From the NCBI GenBank assembly GCA_039881145.1, contig JAYKKI010000087.1, positions 7,512,001 through 7,576,000 on the forward strand: a stretch of 64,000 bases of DNA, in the 5' to 3' direction. Below the pieces are notes generated by a model, which ran no database searches, was not told the DNA's origin, and saw nothing but the letters and a program-made list of their open reading frames with translations. The stretch is from Druceiella hillmani (Eukaryota > Arthropoda > Insecta > Lepidoptera > Hepialidae). Below are positions 1 to 12,119 of the stretch, one piece after another. Each line of letters begins with the position of its first letter. The stretch's first letter is position 1. A program made the position numbers and the translations under genes.

Positions 1-4
1 ATTA

Positions 5-165
5 TTCTGGCATTGGTATCTAGTTTAGTAACAGTAACAATGATCCAATATGCCAAAAAGTTACCAAATGTCCACCTATGAAGAAAAGCACACAAGAAAA
101 ACATCGTTATAAAGAGCTTTTAAAGTATTATGGAGATTGTCTTAACATTTCTTTTTCAGAGGTTA
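5..165 (+). repeat. Dispersed repeat, inverted copy at 40,795-40,955
   Basis: This stretch matches the reverse complement of about 40,795-40,955. Shared blocks include aatgatccaatatg, caaatgtccacct and cgttataaagagctttt, with scattered substitutions between them. The copy may continue beyond the left edge of the window. No coding potential is visible. It is probably a fragment of an unidentified transposable element. Confidence 0.75.
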
Positions 166-289
166 ATGAAAAATAATAGCTTAACGGATACAAATTAAAA
201 TTTATCAGTGATCCATTTATCTGTGTCAATCTCATGAAAATAAAATAAAACTACTGAGGTATAAATTAGTATACGTTTTTATATGTATT

Positions 290-320
290 CAATTTCACGT
301 GTTTTACACACGTGAAATTG
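290..320. repeat. Perfect 13-bp hairpin
   Basis: The arm caatttcacgtgt (290-302) is the exact reverse complement of 308-320, around a 5-base loop. Weaker symmetry continues outward (tgtatt ... aataca). It is not followed by an obvious T-tract and no gene lies nearby, so I read it as a small inverted repeat and not as a terminator. Confidence 0.8.
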
Positions 321-1739
321 TTTTCAAACGAATACATTTGATTCATTATAAATTCTCGTCGATGTTACATTTTGAAATGACAATATGGGAGAATGAGGCG
401 ACTTGACATTAGTCATTTTAATTTTTATTTTTAAATTATGAATTCCAATTGGATCATATTTCTTTACTGTAAATTTTTTAATGCTTAAACACTTGTAAAA
501 GAAGTACAGTTGCTATGAGAAAAATAGTTTGGTCTAAGAATCCATCACCGACCTTGCACATTTTAGTCTTTTTTATAGCATTCCTTCACTCACTAAGGTT
601 TACAATGACTTTGATAAGGAACATTTTGGTTTTGATCTTGGAAAGCATTTTCAATTTATACAGACATATATTATTTTTACAAAGTAATGAATTCAACTCC
701 AGGTCTTTTTTTTACAAAGTCAACATCAGAAATGATCATAAATCTTTTCCAAAATATTACCTTCTTAATATTTTCAAAATCTTTTCAGTCGAGAGAGGTT
801 CAATACAATAAAAATTCTCGTAAGAAAAGCTTTTATAAGGGAAAATTTAGTCCTACGAAACATGTGTAATCAGGAGCACCTTATATTACAAAGAAGCAAC
901 CTGTCGAAATTTTATTAGTTGTATTTATTTTGTGAGAACAGTTTCAAAGTAAGTTTTATATTTCGGATGTAATACATAACTTTCTGTAATGTTATTGATA
1001 TAACCATCTCTCTCTGTTTTATAATAAGAAATTCTGGAAGAGTATGTATCTTATCGTAATTTGTTCAGATTTTTTTATTTCCAAAATAATAATAAAATAT
1101 TTTAATTAGAACACCAAATTTTTAAAAAGATAAAATAAAAAGTTGTGGCAGTTACGATACAATACCTTAAACAATACTATAATATTTATTTACTGCTAAT
1201 GAAAATTTAACTTTTTAGTTGAATATATGTTGAGAATTTAATAGAAAATTAATGAAATAATCATAATTAGAAATAATCGTAAAATATATAAATTTGAAAC
1301 TTATTTAGTCTTCTTAGCTTCCTTTTATATTAAACCCTATTAAAATTACTAATTTAAATTACCTTAGAAGATATTTTGAACACCAAAATTATTTAATCCA
1401 ATATTCTTACCAATAAAGCAGATTTTAAGCAAAAACGTGTGCGAAAATATATAATAAAATTTAGCGGTCCGCTTCATTTCGGTAAGAGTGCAATTAAGTT
1501 ATTTTATTAAGATCATTTCATGTATATTTCCTAAGAATGTAGGCATCCGTTTTATTTTAGTCGACAAAAGCACAAAAACGCTAAAACATTATCTCTAGTC
1601 AGATCAGTTATTTACAATATATTAAATTTAAAACATATACACATTGGAATTGCTTGTCGCTCCTCATATTATTTTTTGAGTTTAAACGTGCTTCATAATA
1701 TAAATAATTTCCTGCTGCATTTCGGAATATATATATAAA
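321..1739. other. AT-rich stretch, nothing recognised
   Basis: Two overlapping frames at 515-869 reach 98 and 60 codons, but they are rich in Phe, Ile, Asn and Lys as expected from AT-rich random DNA. No domain, splice context or repeat was recognised here. Confidence 0.6.
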
Positions 1740-2010
1740 TTGTCCAGGCTATTCGTCCACATAAAAAGCATTCTGTAGAAGCAACTAAGAGTTTGGGTTT
1801 GAGGTCAAGTCGAACACCAAATACACATGTCTAAGTAATTATTCTGGAATACAGTGAAATTGATTATGAAATTTTTGTGCACAACTCTTAGCCACTGCGC
1901 GTGGTTATGGCACTTCGACATGATGCGCTTTTGAAATTTCTATGCCAAGCGTGCCCGTTTCCTGTTTAGGTTCCGCCTAACCGTGTGCAAATACATCGCA
2001 TCGAAGGTAA
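1740..2010. other. GC-richer patch of unknown nature
   Basis: This block, for example the part with tgccaagcgtgcccg and gttccgcctaaccgtgtgc, is clearly richer in G+C than its surroundings. It ends in a splice-donor-like AAGGTAACC near 2,008. No open frame of useful length covers it. It could be a degraded exon, an old element fragment or a conserved noncoding piece. I cannot choose between these. Confidence 0.35.
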
Positions 2011-2137
2011 CCAAAATATGCCTTACTACTTTAGTTGACTTTCAAAAAGTTCTAAATTTTATAGAGTGAATAGTTTTGATTTAAAGAAATCGCTTTAAGT
2101 TAAAATAAAATTCAGTCAGAAAAATAATAAATCAATA

Positions 2138-2365
2138 ATCTTAAACGGCAACTTAATTCATTTTCAATTTACAGAGTGAAATTTGTTACATTTAAAACCG
2201 TTCAGACTTTTTTACTGTCCCGAAATTTTCCAAAGATCTTTTTAAGACAATCATCTTAAACGGCAACTTAATTCATTTTCAATTTACGGAGTGAAATTTG
2301 TTATATTTAAAACTGTTTAGACTTTTTTGCTTTCCCGAAATTTTCCAAAGATCTTTTTAAGACCC
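2138..2365. repeat. 115-bp tandem duplication, two copies
   Basis: A unit beginning atcttaaacggcaac at 2,138 repeats at 2,253. Both copies carry ttaattcattttcaattta, a gtgaaatttgtta block and a ccgaaattttccaaagatc block. There are a handful of substitutions, so the duplication is fairly recent compared with most repeats in the window. No function is apparent. Confidence 0.9.
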
Positions 2366-2545
2366 ACAGTTGCACCATACCTGGTATTAGGGTATCTGTA
2401 ACATATTTAATCCGCCTACAAATTACAATACAAAGAAGTCAGCGAAAAGTGTTAGCTTTTATATATGTGCATACTTCAAACAAATACCAAAAAAATCGAA
2501 GAGGCATTGCAACACATGCCGGGCATTGAATAGTATATACCTATA

Positions 2546-3640
2546 CTAGCTTTTCGCCCGTGGCTATGCTCGCGTAGACGATTAATTTTCTAAACTTCAG
2601 TCCAATTTTTAATTAACTTCAAAAAGGAGGTTATAAATTCGATTCAAATGTATTTAATATTATTAAATATGTTAGTCTTTTAAGGCTTTTAAACAAATGC
2701 ACAAAATTTCAATAAATTTATGAATGTTTGTCTAATTGTTTTTCCACGTATTTCTCAGAAACAATTAATCAGATTACATTTTTTCTATCGGCTAAGTATA
2801 ATTATTTTATCGGCTTAAGTACCTTTCAACTTAGAAAATAATGAACATTTTATAAAAATCGGCTTTTTAGTTTAAAATATAAAATAAAAAGTCGGTTTCA
2901 TTTTTATTAAATTACTACTTACTTGTATGTACTTATACTATTGTTTATTTACATATCAACAAACTCTTCAAAGAGTGTCCACATAGTTTACGCAAATAAA
3001 CCAGCAGAGAGGAAATTAGAATTTAATGCAGCATTTTCTTGTATACCATATTGGTGGTTATACTGTCTGATGCTAAAATTATGTGAGAAAAATATATCAA
3101 TAGAGAAAAACGAATGTAGCAGCCTCTTTTTACCCCCTTAGTGGCTGAATATTGGAATATGCTTAAATACTTGTTAAATTATTTGTATTGCAAAGCATTA
3201 ATACAATTTTTTTAGTAAAAATCTTCAAAACAATTTTCTTGACATACAAATTGGCCAATCCTCTTCTCCCAGGTATTAATACAAATTTTTTTTTTTAAAT
3301 AAAAATTACCGTAACAATTTTTTCCCAAACAAATTTAGTCACCCCTTTTCACCCCCGTAGGGGTTGAATCTTGGAAAATGCTTAATACTTGTTAGATTAT
3401 TTGTTTTGAAAGCATTAATACCAATTTTTAAGTAAAAATTTCCATACAATTTTTCCCCATACAAATTTAGCCGCCCCTTTTCACCCCTTAGGGATCGAAT
3501 GCCGACAAATGCTTAATACTTGTTTCATTATTTATATTGAAAACCATTCATATCAATTGTTAAGTAGAAATTACCATTATAATTTTTCCTGTCCAAATTT
3601 AGCAACCATTTTTTCACCAGTACCAGTATTTTGAAAAAAA
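2546..3640 (-). mobile_element. Helitron-like nonautonomous element remnant
   Basis: On the minus strand the sequence ends ...GGGCGAAAAGCTAG with a T following, at 2,549-2,546. This is the CTAG|T end expected of Helitron insertions between A and T. The preceding GC-rich stretch (CGCGAGCATAGCCACGG) resembles the GC-rich terminus common in insect nonautonomous elements. I do not see a clean terminal hairpin or a clear TC 5' end, so the far boundary near 3,640 is only where the internal tandem array stops. No Rep or helicase coding sequence is present. Confidence 0.4.
3128..3620. repeat. Degenerate tandem array with GGGG-type motif
   Basis: Units carry a (c)cccttaggggttgaat-type motif, then aatgcttaatacttgtt, gcattaatacca, aagtaaaaattacc and acaaatttag. 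Repeats of the first motif are visible at about 3,135, 3,354 and 3,484, with an extra partial unit near 3,260. Spacing is roughly 110-130 bp. The array lies inside the Helitron-like remnant. Similar CCCC...GGGG motifs are common in insect nonautonomous elements. Confidence 0.75.
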
Positions 3641-6600
3641 TTGAAAACTACATACGAGTGTAATTACTTTATAATACATAGGAGCAATACAGTAACAAAA
3701 AAAGAGACAGAATTCGGAGAAACGATGAAAGTTGGAGAAAGACTAGCTGATTTGTTGACTCATTTAGATGAAGAGAGGCGAGAGATATAGTAAACTGTGT
3801 AATTAGGGTAACCCTAGTCGGATGAAATTGCAAAGTATAGCTAATATCCTATATTTATATTCCATTCTTCCAAAATTATACAGAGGTCGGTTGAGTACTT
3901 AAGGCATGAAATCGAGACAAAAAATTTAATAAACAAACTCATTTGAATTTTTAGGTAAAATTAGCAAAGAAAGGATTAGTAAGTATAACGAGTGAAAAAG
4001 TAATATGATTTTCTAAAAAATACTGATGGCTCAAATAGTGATTATTTTAAGAATGGTTGTTGATCTGTGTATTGACCTAATATATAAATGGCACCTTTTT
4101 TAAAAATAAATGTTTAGTTGTTTACAATTTTTGAAAAGTAATTTAAAATTTAATAAGTGGTCTAGGAATTTCCATGTTAGGTTTTTTTAACAAACGAACA
4201 AAAAGTCACAACCCACAGTATCCATAGTTTATCAACTATGTGCATGATATTTAAAAAAAAATAGTTTGATAGAGACCTCAATAAAATTGTGAAAATACTA
4301 ATTGTTTTTAATTGTTTAAAGTAACTTTCTGTGGATATAAAGCAAGAAAAAAAATTTTATGGACAAAATATTATTGAGATTTTTGTCATGATTAAATTGA
4401 AATTTTGTTTATCATTTTTTACGTTTAAACTCTTTACGAAAAATATTAAGCTGCAGTCATTTGCATATCATGTTTGAAAAACCTGAACTAGTTCCGGCTA
4501 AAAGAATGAAATGAAATATCCAAAAAAATTATTTTCATTTGATATATTCCAATATGACTTCTCCTAATCAATTAAACATTGTATTATGATTTTAATATCA
4601 CTGCGAAATATAAAACCAAATCGGCCGCGGCGTTTGTTTGTTTATTCGTCTCTTGGGGCTAATCGTAGTTTTAGTAATTATGTTCCTGTTTTCGCCAATT
4701 TTCACACACAGATTGTTTCTTGAATAAGATTCAGGTATACAATTCATGATGTTTTATTTAAATAATGAAGAAATCTTCAAAAAACTAACCGCGCGTGATG
4801 CTATATGTCTCTCTGTTAATGTTAATTCACTACCAAAACATAGGTTTTAAGAATGAGCATAACGAAATACTTCAACTAATGAGAATTATTTATTAAGGAA
4901 ATGTTAAAACCACGTCAATTTCCACACTTTCTCGTTTTATGTAATAATTTTCATAAAAATTTACGTCGAACTTTTTGAATTAATAGTTCAGACGTAATAA
5001 GGATATATTGAGTAAGCGTGACTAACTAGTGCCGCATCCATTGCCGGATTCGTGGGAGTATTTTCACCAATTTTTCGATCCAATTAAAACACGCACAGTT
5101 ACCTTCAAACGCATGATATCATATTATACATAGACACACTGCTAGGCCATAAAAATTACCTAGTGTAAGAAAATCTAAAACTCAAAACTCTTTAGTCTTG
5201 GCAGTTAGTCTTTCGTCGCCCTCTCAACAAGATATGGCCAAAATGGCGTCATGTAAAATGACAAATTTTGAAAATTGATCACATGTTTAAGCATTTATAA
5301 ACATTTAACTGCACATAATATTTTTATTAATTAATTACAATATATTCATATTTCAGAACGTAAATATATTGCTTACCACACTTTTCACACGCGCATATAG
5401 AAAAAATTTGTAATTCCACATAGAATTGGAAATCGTTGATTCTTAAATGTTTTCTTTTACTTGTGCTACTTATACTATGGGACCTCCAATTATGCCGACT
5501 TTCAAGATGTTAGACTAACTGGAAGTACTCTGTAGGTCTCGATAATCAGTGGGTAAGACTATGACAACGGAAAAACGAAGTGCTCCTATAAGGGTAAAGC
5601 TTTTCTTTTTGAGGGATAGAATCCTAAAAATCAGGGACAAATACAATATGAACGTAGATCTGGTCAATTCATTTTATTGTAATTTTGAAGCTGTATTTTT
5701 TTTACCTGTTGTCGACATCAATATACAAACATATTTAATTTTACATAATGTAATATTATTACATTGAGCGTACTATTTAAGTATACGATATTTTTGGTTA
5801 CTACTCTTCTTCCTGTAAAAAACTATAACATTTGCTAGCAATATATATATATAAATACTTGACGAAAAAACATTTAAATTTAATGTAGTTGTAAAGCATA
5901 TTACTTATTCAGTACATATTTCAACGTCTAAGATTCAGAAATATTTACATAAAAATTGACAAGTTTTAAATTAAGTACTTGAAAAATATTAAAATATGGT
6001 ATATATTGTTGTTATCGTTTGAAAAGGCCAGATAAAAAGTCTTTTTTTCTTTATTTTCATTAACACTGTTAAAAAAAGAAAAAAGAATTACTGAAAAATA
6101 TTGGAAAATCAATATGTACACCTATCCTTATTTCCGAACTTACTGAACCTAATATTACAAAAAGAAACATGGTTTTAAAAGTTTATACAAATGTTATAGG
6201 AAAACTCCAACGATTTTTATGGACGTATCAGTGTCACAGTAATATATATGTCCCCTTTTCAACCCTATTAGGTAATATTAATTATATATTGAATTAGTTA
6301 ATGATGCTCAATGTAAATTCAATAATTTTATCTAAAACCAGGCATGGAACTTTCAATGCATGCTTCAGACTCGCGCTTGTTATAGTTTAATTTGCTTGCG
6401 TTAAGGTTAATATAAAACCTAACTAACTAAATTTGCCAACAGCAACAATTTTTCTCGAACTATAACTGCATGACAAGATTAGGTAGTCTTTTTTTTATCT
6501 ATCAATAAAATAAACTTATTAGTGATTTTAATAGAGTATTCTTTGTGATCTTACCCAAATTTTTATTTCAATTTGTGCTGACTCTATTCAGTACACGAAA

Positions 6601-7137
6601 ATGTGTCATTCCCGTTTCGTCCACATTCCGAATAAAGCCGTAATTTAAATTTAAGCCAATGTAAATAGATTTTAAATTCTTAATGAAAATATAGTATATC
6701 GCTTTGTTAAAAGTCGTTGATCACAATAAATTTTTGGCTTCAGTAGAGCGAATGGGAAATGTGTGGTTACGTTTAGGAAATAACTTAGCGAGTTTTCACC
6801 AGACATGTATGAGTATGTTTTATTATCTTTAATAGCGTACTAATGCAAGTATCTGTTCTCGTAGAAGCATTAGAATACTTTAGCAGCTTTTTCGGATAAT
6901 CGATTAATGAAGCTTTTCGTTGTATTTAAAAAAATGCCCGTTTTTGTTTACGAAATTTCTTATATGGTGAAATAATTTTTTTTCCACAAATGTATAAACA
7001 TGATAAAAAAAAATTTATACTTGGAAAAGACCAATTCGTTGCCCTAATTTTAATTAATTTACAATATTTCGTGTATTTTGGCAAAAGAAAAACTGATTTT
7101 TTTGTAACAATAAAAAATAACTTTATAAAAGAAACGT
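3641..7137. other. AT-rich stretch, no gene or repeat recognised
   Basis: Read on both strands without finding a protein motif, RNA gene or long repeat. The 72-codon frame at 5,549-5,767 has no recognisable domain. A (TA) run of only about 10 bases lies near 5,842. Confidence 0.55.
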
Positions 7138-7251
7138 TCACAATTAAATGAAACTACGTGATGTAGTATTATTTCGACTTTCTTTAATTTCTTTACCACG
7201 ACCTAGGTTTCGTTGTAATACAACATCTTCAGGTGGGATATTAGCAAAGAT
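7138..7251 (-). mobile_element. Penelope-like ribozyme element, copy H1
   Basis: This is one of eight copies of a short dispersed family in the window. In sense orientation (minus strand) it runs from an ATCTTTGCTAATAT leader through a hammerhead-like fold (7,237-7,196), then aaattaaagaaag, a TACTACATCACGTAGT inverted repeat, and ends in TTCATTTAATTGTG. It lacks the tail seen in H2, H3, H5 and H8. H1 and H2 face each other about 450 bp apart. No target duplication is evident around the pair. Confidence 0.75.
7196..7237 (-). ncRNA. Candidate hammerhead ribozyme (H1)
   Basis: The minus strand can be drawn as a hammerhead. Helix I is CCAC paired with GTGG. The core is CTGAAGA. Helix II is GTTG paired with CAAC across a UAAUA loop. 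GAAA follows, then a tiny helix III ACC/GGT, and a GUC cleavage triplet immediately before the second helix I strand. The known consensus is CUGANGA...GAAA with an NUH site, so position 7 = A is permitted. An extra U between the core and helix II is atypical. Activity is inferred from the fold only. Confidence 0.55.
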
Positions 7252-7701
7252 GTATGATCAAAAACGATTTTATAATAATTAGATAAGAGACACTAAAAAC
7301 TTTTGTATTTGAAACTTAATTTGTCTTCTTTGCAATGATGTAAGTTTATGAGGTATAATTTGAATAATTTCCCCATGTATATTTATAAAAACATTCCTCT
7401 GTTCGTTAATGTGTCATCATAAGGTGACATTTACAAAAAAAATTAATAAAAAAATATAGGTCACTCAAAAAAGTCATTTATAGAGTTAGCTTTTGAGAGG
7501 CCCGCGTAAATGAAGGAACAGGAACAGAACGAAATACTCACGTACCTTAGCATCATGTAATATGAGTATTGGTAATAATACTTAGGAAGACAGATAATAC
7601 AAACCTTAGTATTTTAAAATTTTTACGATACTACAACACTTATATACTTGAAACTTTTTAGAATATTGTAATAAAACAACTTTAAAAAATAATGTGCCAT
7701 A
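7252..7701. other. Spacer between facing copies H1 and H2
   Basis: About 450 bp of AT-rich DNA lies between the two opposed ribozyme-element copies. I see no coding potential. If H1 and H2 inserted as a single inverted unit, this would be internal element sequence. If not, it is ordinary flanking DNA. There is no target duplication to decide. Confidence 0.4.
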
Positions 7702-7842
7702 AATCTTCTTTGCTAATATCCCACCTGAAGATGTTGTAATACAACGAAACCTAGATCGTGGTAAAGAAATTAAAGAAAGTAGAAATATTACTACATCATG
7801 TAGTTTCATTTAATTGTGAATAATGAATTTCTACAAAATTAA
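7702..7842 (+). mobile_element. Penelope-like ribozyme element, copy H2
   Basis: Sense-strand copy with the ATCTT leader, ribozyme segment, TACTACATCATGTAGT block, and part of the tail (GTGAATAATGAATTTCTACAAAATTA), which breaks off before the usual ATATTCAA end. It sits nine bases before dispersed repeat D1. It belongs to the same family as H1, H3-H8. Confidence 0.75.
7720..7761 (+). ncRNA. Candidate hammerhead ribozyme (H2, partly decayed)
   Basis: Helix I (CCCAC with GTGG), core CTGAAGA, helix II (GTTG/CAAC) and GAAA are as in H1. In helix III the consensus GGT is GAT, which breaks one of three pairs and leaves AUC as the cleavage triplet. I expect weaker or no activity from this copy. Confidence 0.45.
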
Positions 7843-7850
7843 AAAAGTAT

Positions 7851-8970
7851 GTCATTGCATACATACTTCTTAGAAATTACTTTCAAAGGAAGTAGTCAGT
7901 TAGAAATTGAGACATTTTGGAGGTCACGATTACCGCACAAACTTCTCTTGGCCTAAAGGTATAACTCAATTAACAATTTCTTCAGATTGAAGTTTACCAA
8001 AGGCAATAACTTTAATAAAGCCATGTTTAGAAAGGCCAGGTTATTTTCGCGGCCTATTAATACAGATCATTTCAAAGCGAGGTCGTGATAAAATGTAGTT
8101 TCCGTCGAAAGTTCAAACTTTATTTGAATTTAAAAACTTTTTCAATTTCCTTTGTAATTTGGTTTCTAATAGATCTGCTTTAGGAAGATGTAAATATAAT
8201 TTTTGTTATTAATCGATCCCACTTTTCTTGCATCAAAGTCTATCTTTTTTTAATTAAATAAAAAATTGAATTTCACCGAGTTGTGAGGCAACTTTTCACA
8301 GTTTCAAGTAGAAAACATAAGGTTTAAGTGGGTATTTTTTTATTTTTTTGGTGCAGTAGTTAAAGAGATCGAGCCGCTCGACCAAAAAACACCTTTTAGA
8401 AATAATATATTTAGATTATTGCTTACTTCATATTGCTCTGAAAGCGTTTTTTATTGCCTAAAACCACATAATTTTATTTGTTTTAAGAAAAAGAAACCTA
8501 GAAATGGAATCCCGACCATATATATAATGAAATAAAGATTCGATGTTAAAATCAAACCCAACCATCGATGTACTACAAAATTACACTATTAAATCATTAA
8601 AATAAAAAAGTAGCCAAGTGAGTATCGGAATACGCATAAAGCACGGTTCGATAGTGAAATTAATTTGCACATTTATGCAACTAATTATAAGTATCTATAT
8701 TTTTTAACTATATGAACGGGGCTTGTGGATGAAAACTGATAAATTAAAGTATATAGAAGGAAGTGATGAAATAACATTAATTTAAATACTCTTATCCAAT
8801 TATGCACTATTAAAATGTGGTAGTTATATAAAAATGTGTTGGGTATTTTGTCCAATGTCAATAGAAAATGTTACCTGATTAAATTACTGGAAAAGTTTTC
8901 TTTTTGTAAATTTAAAACTGTAAAAACAATGAGATTAACAGATGGTTGGTCAGAGGGACGGTTCAACTAA
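7851..8970 (+). repeat. 1.1-kb dispersed direct repeat D1 (partner D2 36,851-38,006)
   Basis: From gtcattgcatacat to about cagaggnacggttcaa, this matches 36,851-38,006 in the same orientation through most of its length. Large shared blocks include ttagaaattgagacatttt, accgcacaaacttctc and gaaacctagaaatggaatc. D1 has about 100 bp near 8,300-8,400 that D2 lacks, and D2 has a simple-sequence expansion that D1 lacks. No terminal inverted repeats, open frame or target duplication were found. It is an unclassified transposable element. Confidence 0.85.
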
Positions 8971-10700
8971 ATGTGAGTGTTCAGAAAAATACAAATATCT
9001 TCATTAGAAAGTGGCTAATCTATGCTTTCAAAATGGTACGGAATACATGGATTTATGAAAAAAACTATTGTTTTGGGGGCTTTTTCCCTATCATTTACAG
9101 AAAATGTAGGACCATTAAGGGTTAGTGCTCTAACGGATTAATTCCTTTTAAGGCCAAATTACGTCAAATAATTTGCTCAAGAAGCAAAATTATTGGCAAT
9201 TCAATAGAATTATGTTAATTTGGAGGTTCAGAACGTCAAACATAATTCAGGGTACTTACTTTAATTAGGACCTTATCGTGTGTAAAATTGCATACGTAAT
9301 TCATATTCAATTCCATTTCATTTAAACTTCAATCATGCGGACGTAAGTATTGCGTTTGCATCCAGGAGGAAGTCAAGGAGACTAAAGGAAGAAATATGTT
9401 TTCAAAGCAAATATATTTACTAGAAAATGTGTCTGTAGATTCATACAAGCGTATGTCCGTTTTCAAAGGATTGTAAAATGTTAAGGGAGCATCCGATTGA
9501 CTACGGTATTTTCAATTTTGTAGCACTTAGTAGAACGAATAAAACGGTGAGTTTATGAGCTTGGAAAAAGGTCTTGATATTAATTTATGATACCAAAAAT
9601 GTGTGATATCAAGCATGTATTACAAATACTAAAGAAACACTAATTGGATTGAAACTGGACCAAATGTGGGATATTCTGGTTGATCTTATTATCTTTGGTT
9701 ATAAGTGGATGAGTATTTTCGGAGATAAAGACAAGAATCTGAATTTTTTACTTGCCTTTTTTCTAAAGACTGTTATTTTAATGAAAAGTTGAAATTCGTT
9801 AATTTCAAATAAGAAATAAGTCTAGTTAATTTTTTAATTTTTTTTATATCGTAGACCGAATTTACTTTCAGTTTATATTTGAAAAGTTACTGAACTGACG
9901 TCAAAAATTTTATCTGGTTTTATTACGAAACGCCAGGTTTTGAACTACATAGAGCAAATGTTAAACAAATTAAAATTAGTAAAAAACCCAAGACATTTGA
10001 ATTCTTAATTTACAATATACATTAAATGATGAAGATACTTAAAGGGTAATCACTAGTTTTGTATATTCATATATATTTTTGCATTATGAGTAGTTATTTA
10101 CAATCCTGTTTCTTGGAAAGAAATATTCAAAAATTTTATGGTACTTTGCAACCATTTCAGACTTAGGCGCGGGTAGCTTATTTGCTCTTATGAGACTCAA
10201 AGGGCACACAAAGTTTTTTTTGTAAGTAACAGACATCACCTAACATTTATCACGGAGAAGTTGGGATGTACAATTTGCAGTATGAGATGGGGACTTTACT
10301 TACGAGTCCGTTCCAGCGCTTGTTCCTGATATTAAATATTTAAAAATATTTAGCACAATTCGTTGTGTCTTATATTCAGGGTACATATCAAATATAAGAC
10401 CTAAATATAATGTTGCACTATTAACGTCTAATAACATTTTTATTATATGTTTGTATATAAGATTCAGATTTAATGTTACTAAAAATATTTAAATGACCGA
10501 GAAAGAGCAGGACAAAGAAAATAAATTTTTAAGAAAACTTTAAAAAAATGGTATCAAACGGGTAAGGCCAATTTCCAATCAAACAGAGCATAAGTGTATG
10601 AATAGACATGAGTTTATATAATTGGAGGTACGATGATAGACTTGTGGATTGATCTGGAAATGACAACAAAAGTTAATTTATTTATTAACCTAGATGTCTA

Positions 10701-10883
10701 TAGTGCGTATTTTTTGTAGATTTAAATCCACTCACTTTTATGCATTTCACTTAAAGCTTCGGCACTGTTGTCAACTGACTGCACTTTGGCTTATTTATAC
10801 CCTACAGTAAAATCTTCTAGAAGTTCCAAGAATCTTCCTTAAAAACTCCAGAATTTGTGGCTAAAAACTTACTAGTCAACCTT
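10701..10883 (-). mobile_element. Mariner-end element inserted in the left arm, with promoter
   Basis: The right palindrome arm has an empty site here, and TA dinucleotides flank the insert (10,699-10,700 and 10,884-10,885), as expected of Tc1/mariner insertion. The minus strand begins AAGGTTGACTAGTAAGTTTT then TAGCCAC. This matches the 5' end of the mariner at 34,465-35,483 (TTAGGTTGGTTGGTAAGTTT, then TAGCTAC). The similarity continues through heat-shock-like pentamers and TTTACTG up to the TATA box. The opposite end is not a convincing inverted repeat, so this is either a 5' fragment or an atypical MITE. Confidence 0.65.
10770..10837 (-). promoter_or_regulatory. Heat-shock-type promoter: five HSE pentamers plus TATA box
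   Basis: On + coordinates, TTC (10,815), GAA (10,820), TCC (10,825), GAA (10,830) and TTC (10,835) alternate at exact 5-base spacing, with one mismatch in 15 key bases. This is the layout bound by heat-shock factor trimers. On the minus strand a TATAAATAA box follows at 10,799-10,791. An initiator-like TCAGTT lies about 23 bases downstream of its start, slightly closer than usual. Past it the sequence (aagtgaaatgcataaaagtg) looks like a leader, but no open frame follows before the insert ends. Confidence 0.55.
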
Positions 10884-11839
10884 TATGACGTTTGGATTAC
10901 TGTCGCCCCTAATTCATTGTTATATTTAATGACTTATTCTACTGCTACTCGAACATGCTACATGAATAATTTAGCTAAGTTTACACAATAACTAATCGAT
11001 TACATTCTTAATAATTAACTCGACATTCTGTCATTTTGTACCTAAAATATACTCTCTTTATTTGCAAAGGAGGAAAATTGAACGAAAAAAATAAGAACAT
11101 AAATTTTGCTGTCCAAACAAATTAAGATCGTGCTACTTTGGGACGTCAGTGACAGGAAGCGTTGTATACGAGGAAGCGGTAATACATCATTGGTGGATGA
11201 ACAAAGAGAAACAAGCCATTATGTAGACATTTTAACGTTCCTGTACTCGTTTCGATTATTTTAGGGGAAAATTTGTAAGATGCGTCTTAAATTAAAAAAA
11301 ATATATATTGAAGGCAATAAAAAAAGATATGAATGATTTCAGAGCCATTATACATTTTGTATTAGGTTTACTTAACGGAATGTTAAAAACCATATAATTA
11401 TGATTCCGTACCCCGAAAAGAACAACTGTACTTTTATATGATCACTCAGGTGTCCATCTGTCCGGATATCTTAACGGTTTCTCTATGACACTCCTTGACA
11501 AAGAAAATTTTGAAATTTTTCATGGCAACATAGCATATTATTAACTAGCATATAGCTCAATAGCTAACACTCAAAATTGTAGATATACAAATTTAGAGGT
11601 GAGTTAAGAAACAAATTAAGTTTACAAAAATGTTCTTTTTAAATATTATGTGTATAGTGGGGTATCGTTTCAAAATATTAGTTATAAGGACCACAAAAAT
11701 ATTTTTTCAAAATTTTTAGGAGACTTTATTAATTAAATAATTTTTCAAGTTTACACAATCTATGAAGAAAAGCAAACATTTAAATTTCGACTTAATTTAA
11801 GTCGACGTTTCGAATATTATTACACAAATAAATGAATGG

Positions 11840-11995
11840 TTAAAAAAACTAGAAAAAACACGCCTTTATAAATATAGTACTAAAAAAGCTAAGAGTATTT
11901 CCCGAATCTGTATTCTCTGTAAGGACTTTAGTGTCTGCCATGTTTCCTATTGATTATAATATTTGAGTATAAAATCGTGGGGCGCTTTTTCTTGA
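11840..11995 (+). repeat. Dispersed repeat F1
   Basis: One of four diverged copies (F1 here; F2 29,785-29,930; F3 35,948-36,080; F4 36,385-36,555 inverted). The shared skeleton is an acacgctttcataaatgct-like block, then tctgyctactctgtaaggac with ctttagtgt, then a catgtttyytattga block, then ataatatttgaatg and a gtggggcgctttt end. No coding sequence is seen. The F family probably derives from one end of an element not otherwise present here. Confidence 0.65.
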
Positions 11996-12119
11996 GGTCT
12001 TCTAAAATATTAAGAATTTTCATTCATTTAATATCAATTTGAGAGAAAAAATCATTTCATTTGTCTGTTTGTTTGTTAATTTGTCTCGTTCGTGTATATT
12101 TATACGTATGTAGATACAC

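Larger units (their letters stand above)
9032..11730 (+). repeat. Palindrome outer left arm (pairs with 23,795-26,660)
   Basis: Read 5'-3', this is similar to the reverse complement of 23,795-26,660. Anchors: ggtacggaatacatg near 9,036 with catgtattccgtac near 26,639; attggattgaaac near 9,642 with gtttcaatccaat near 25,790; gaacaactgtactttt near 11,420 with aaaagtacagttgttc near 24,076. Divergence is higher than in the inner arms. The arm is interrupted by a 183-bp element at 10,701-10,883 that is absent from the right arm. It carries no gene. Confidence 0.85.

Noticed and set aside
3720..3800. Short purine-rich coding-like run (gaaacgatgaaagttggag)
   Set aside because: The frame closes quickly and no protein similarity is recognised.
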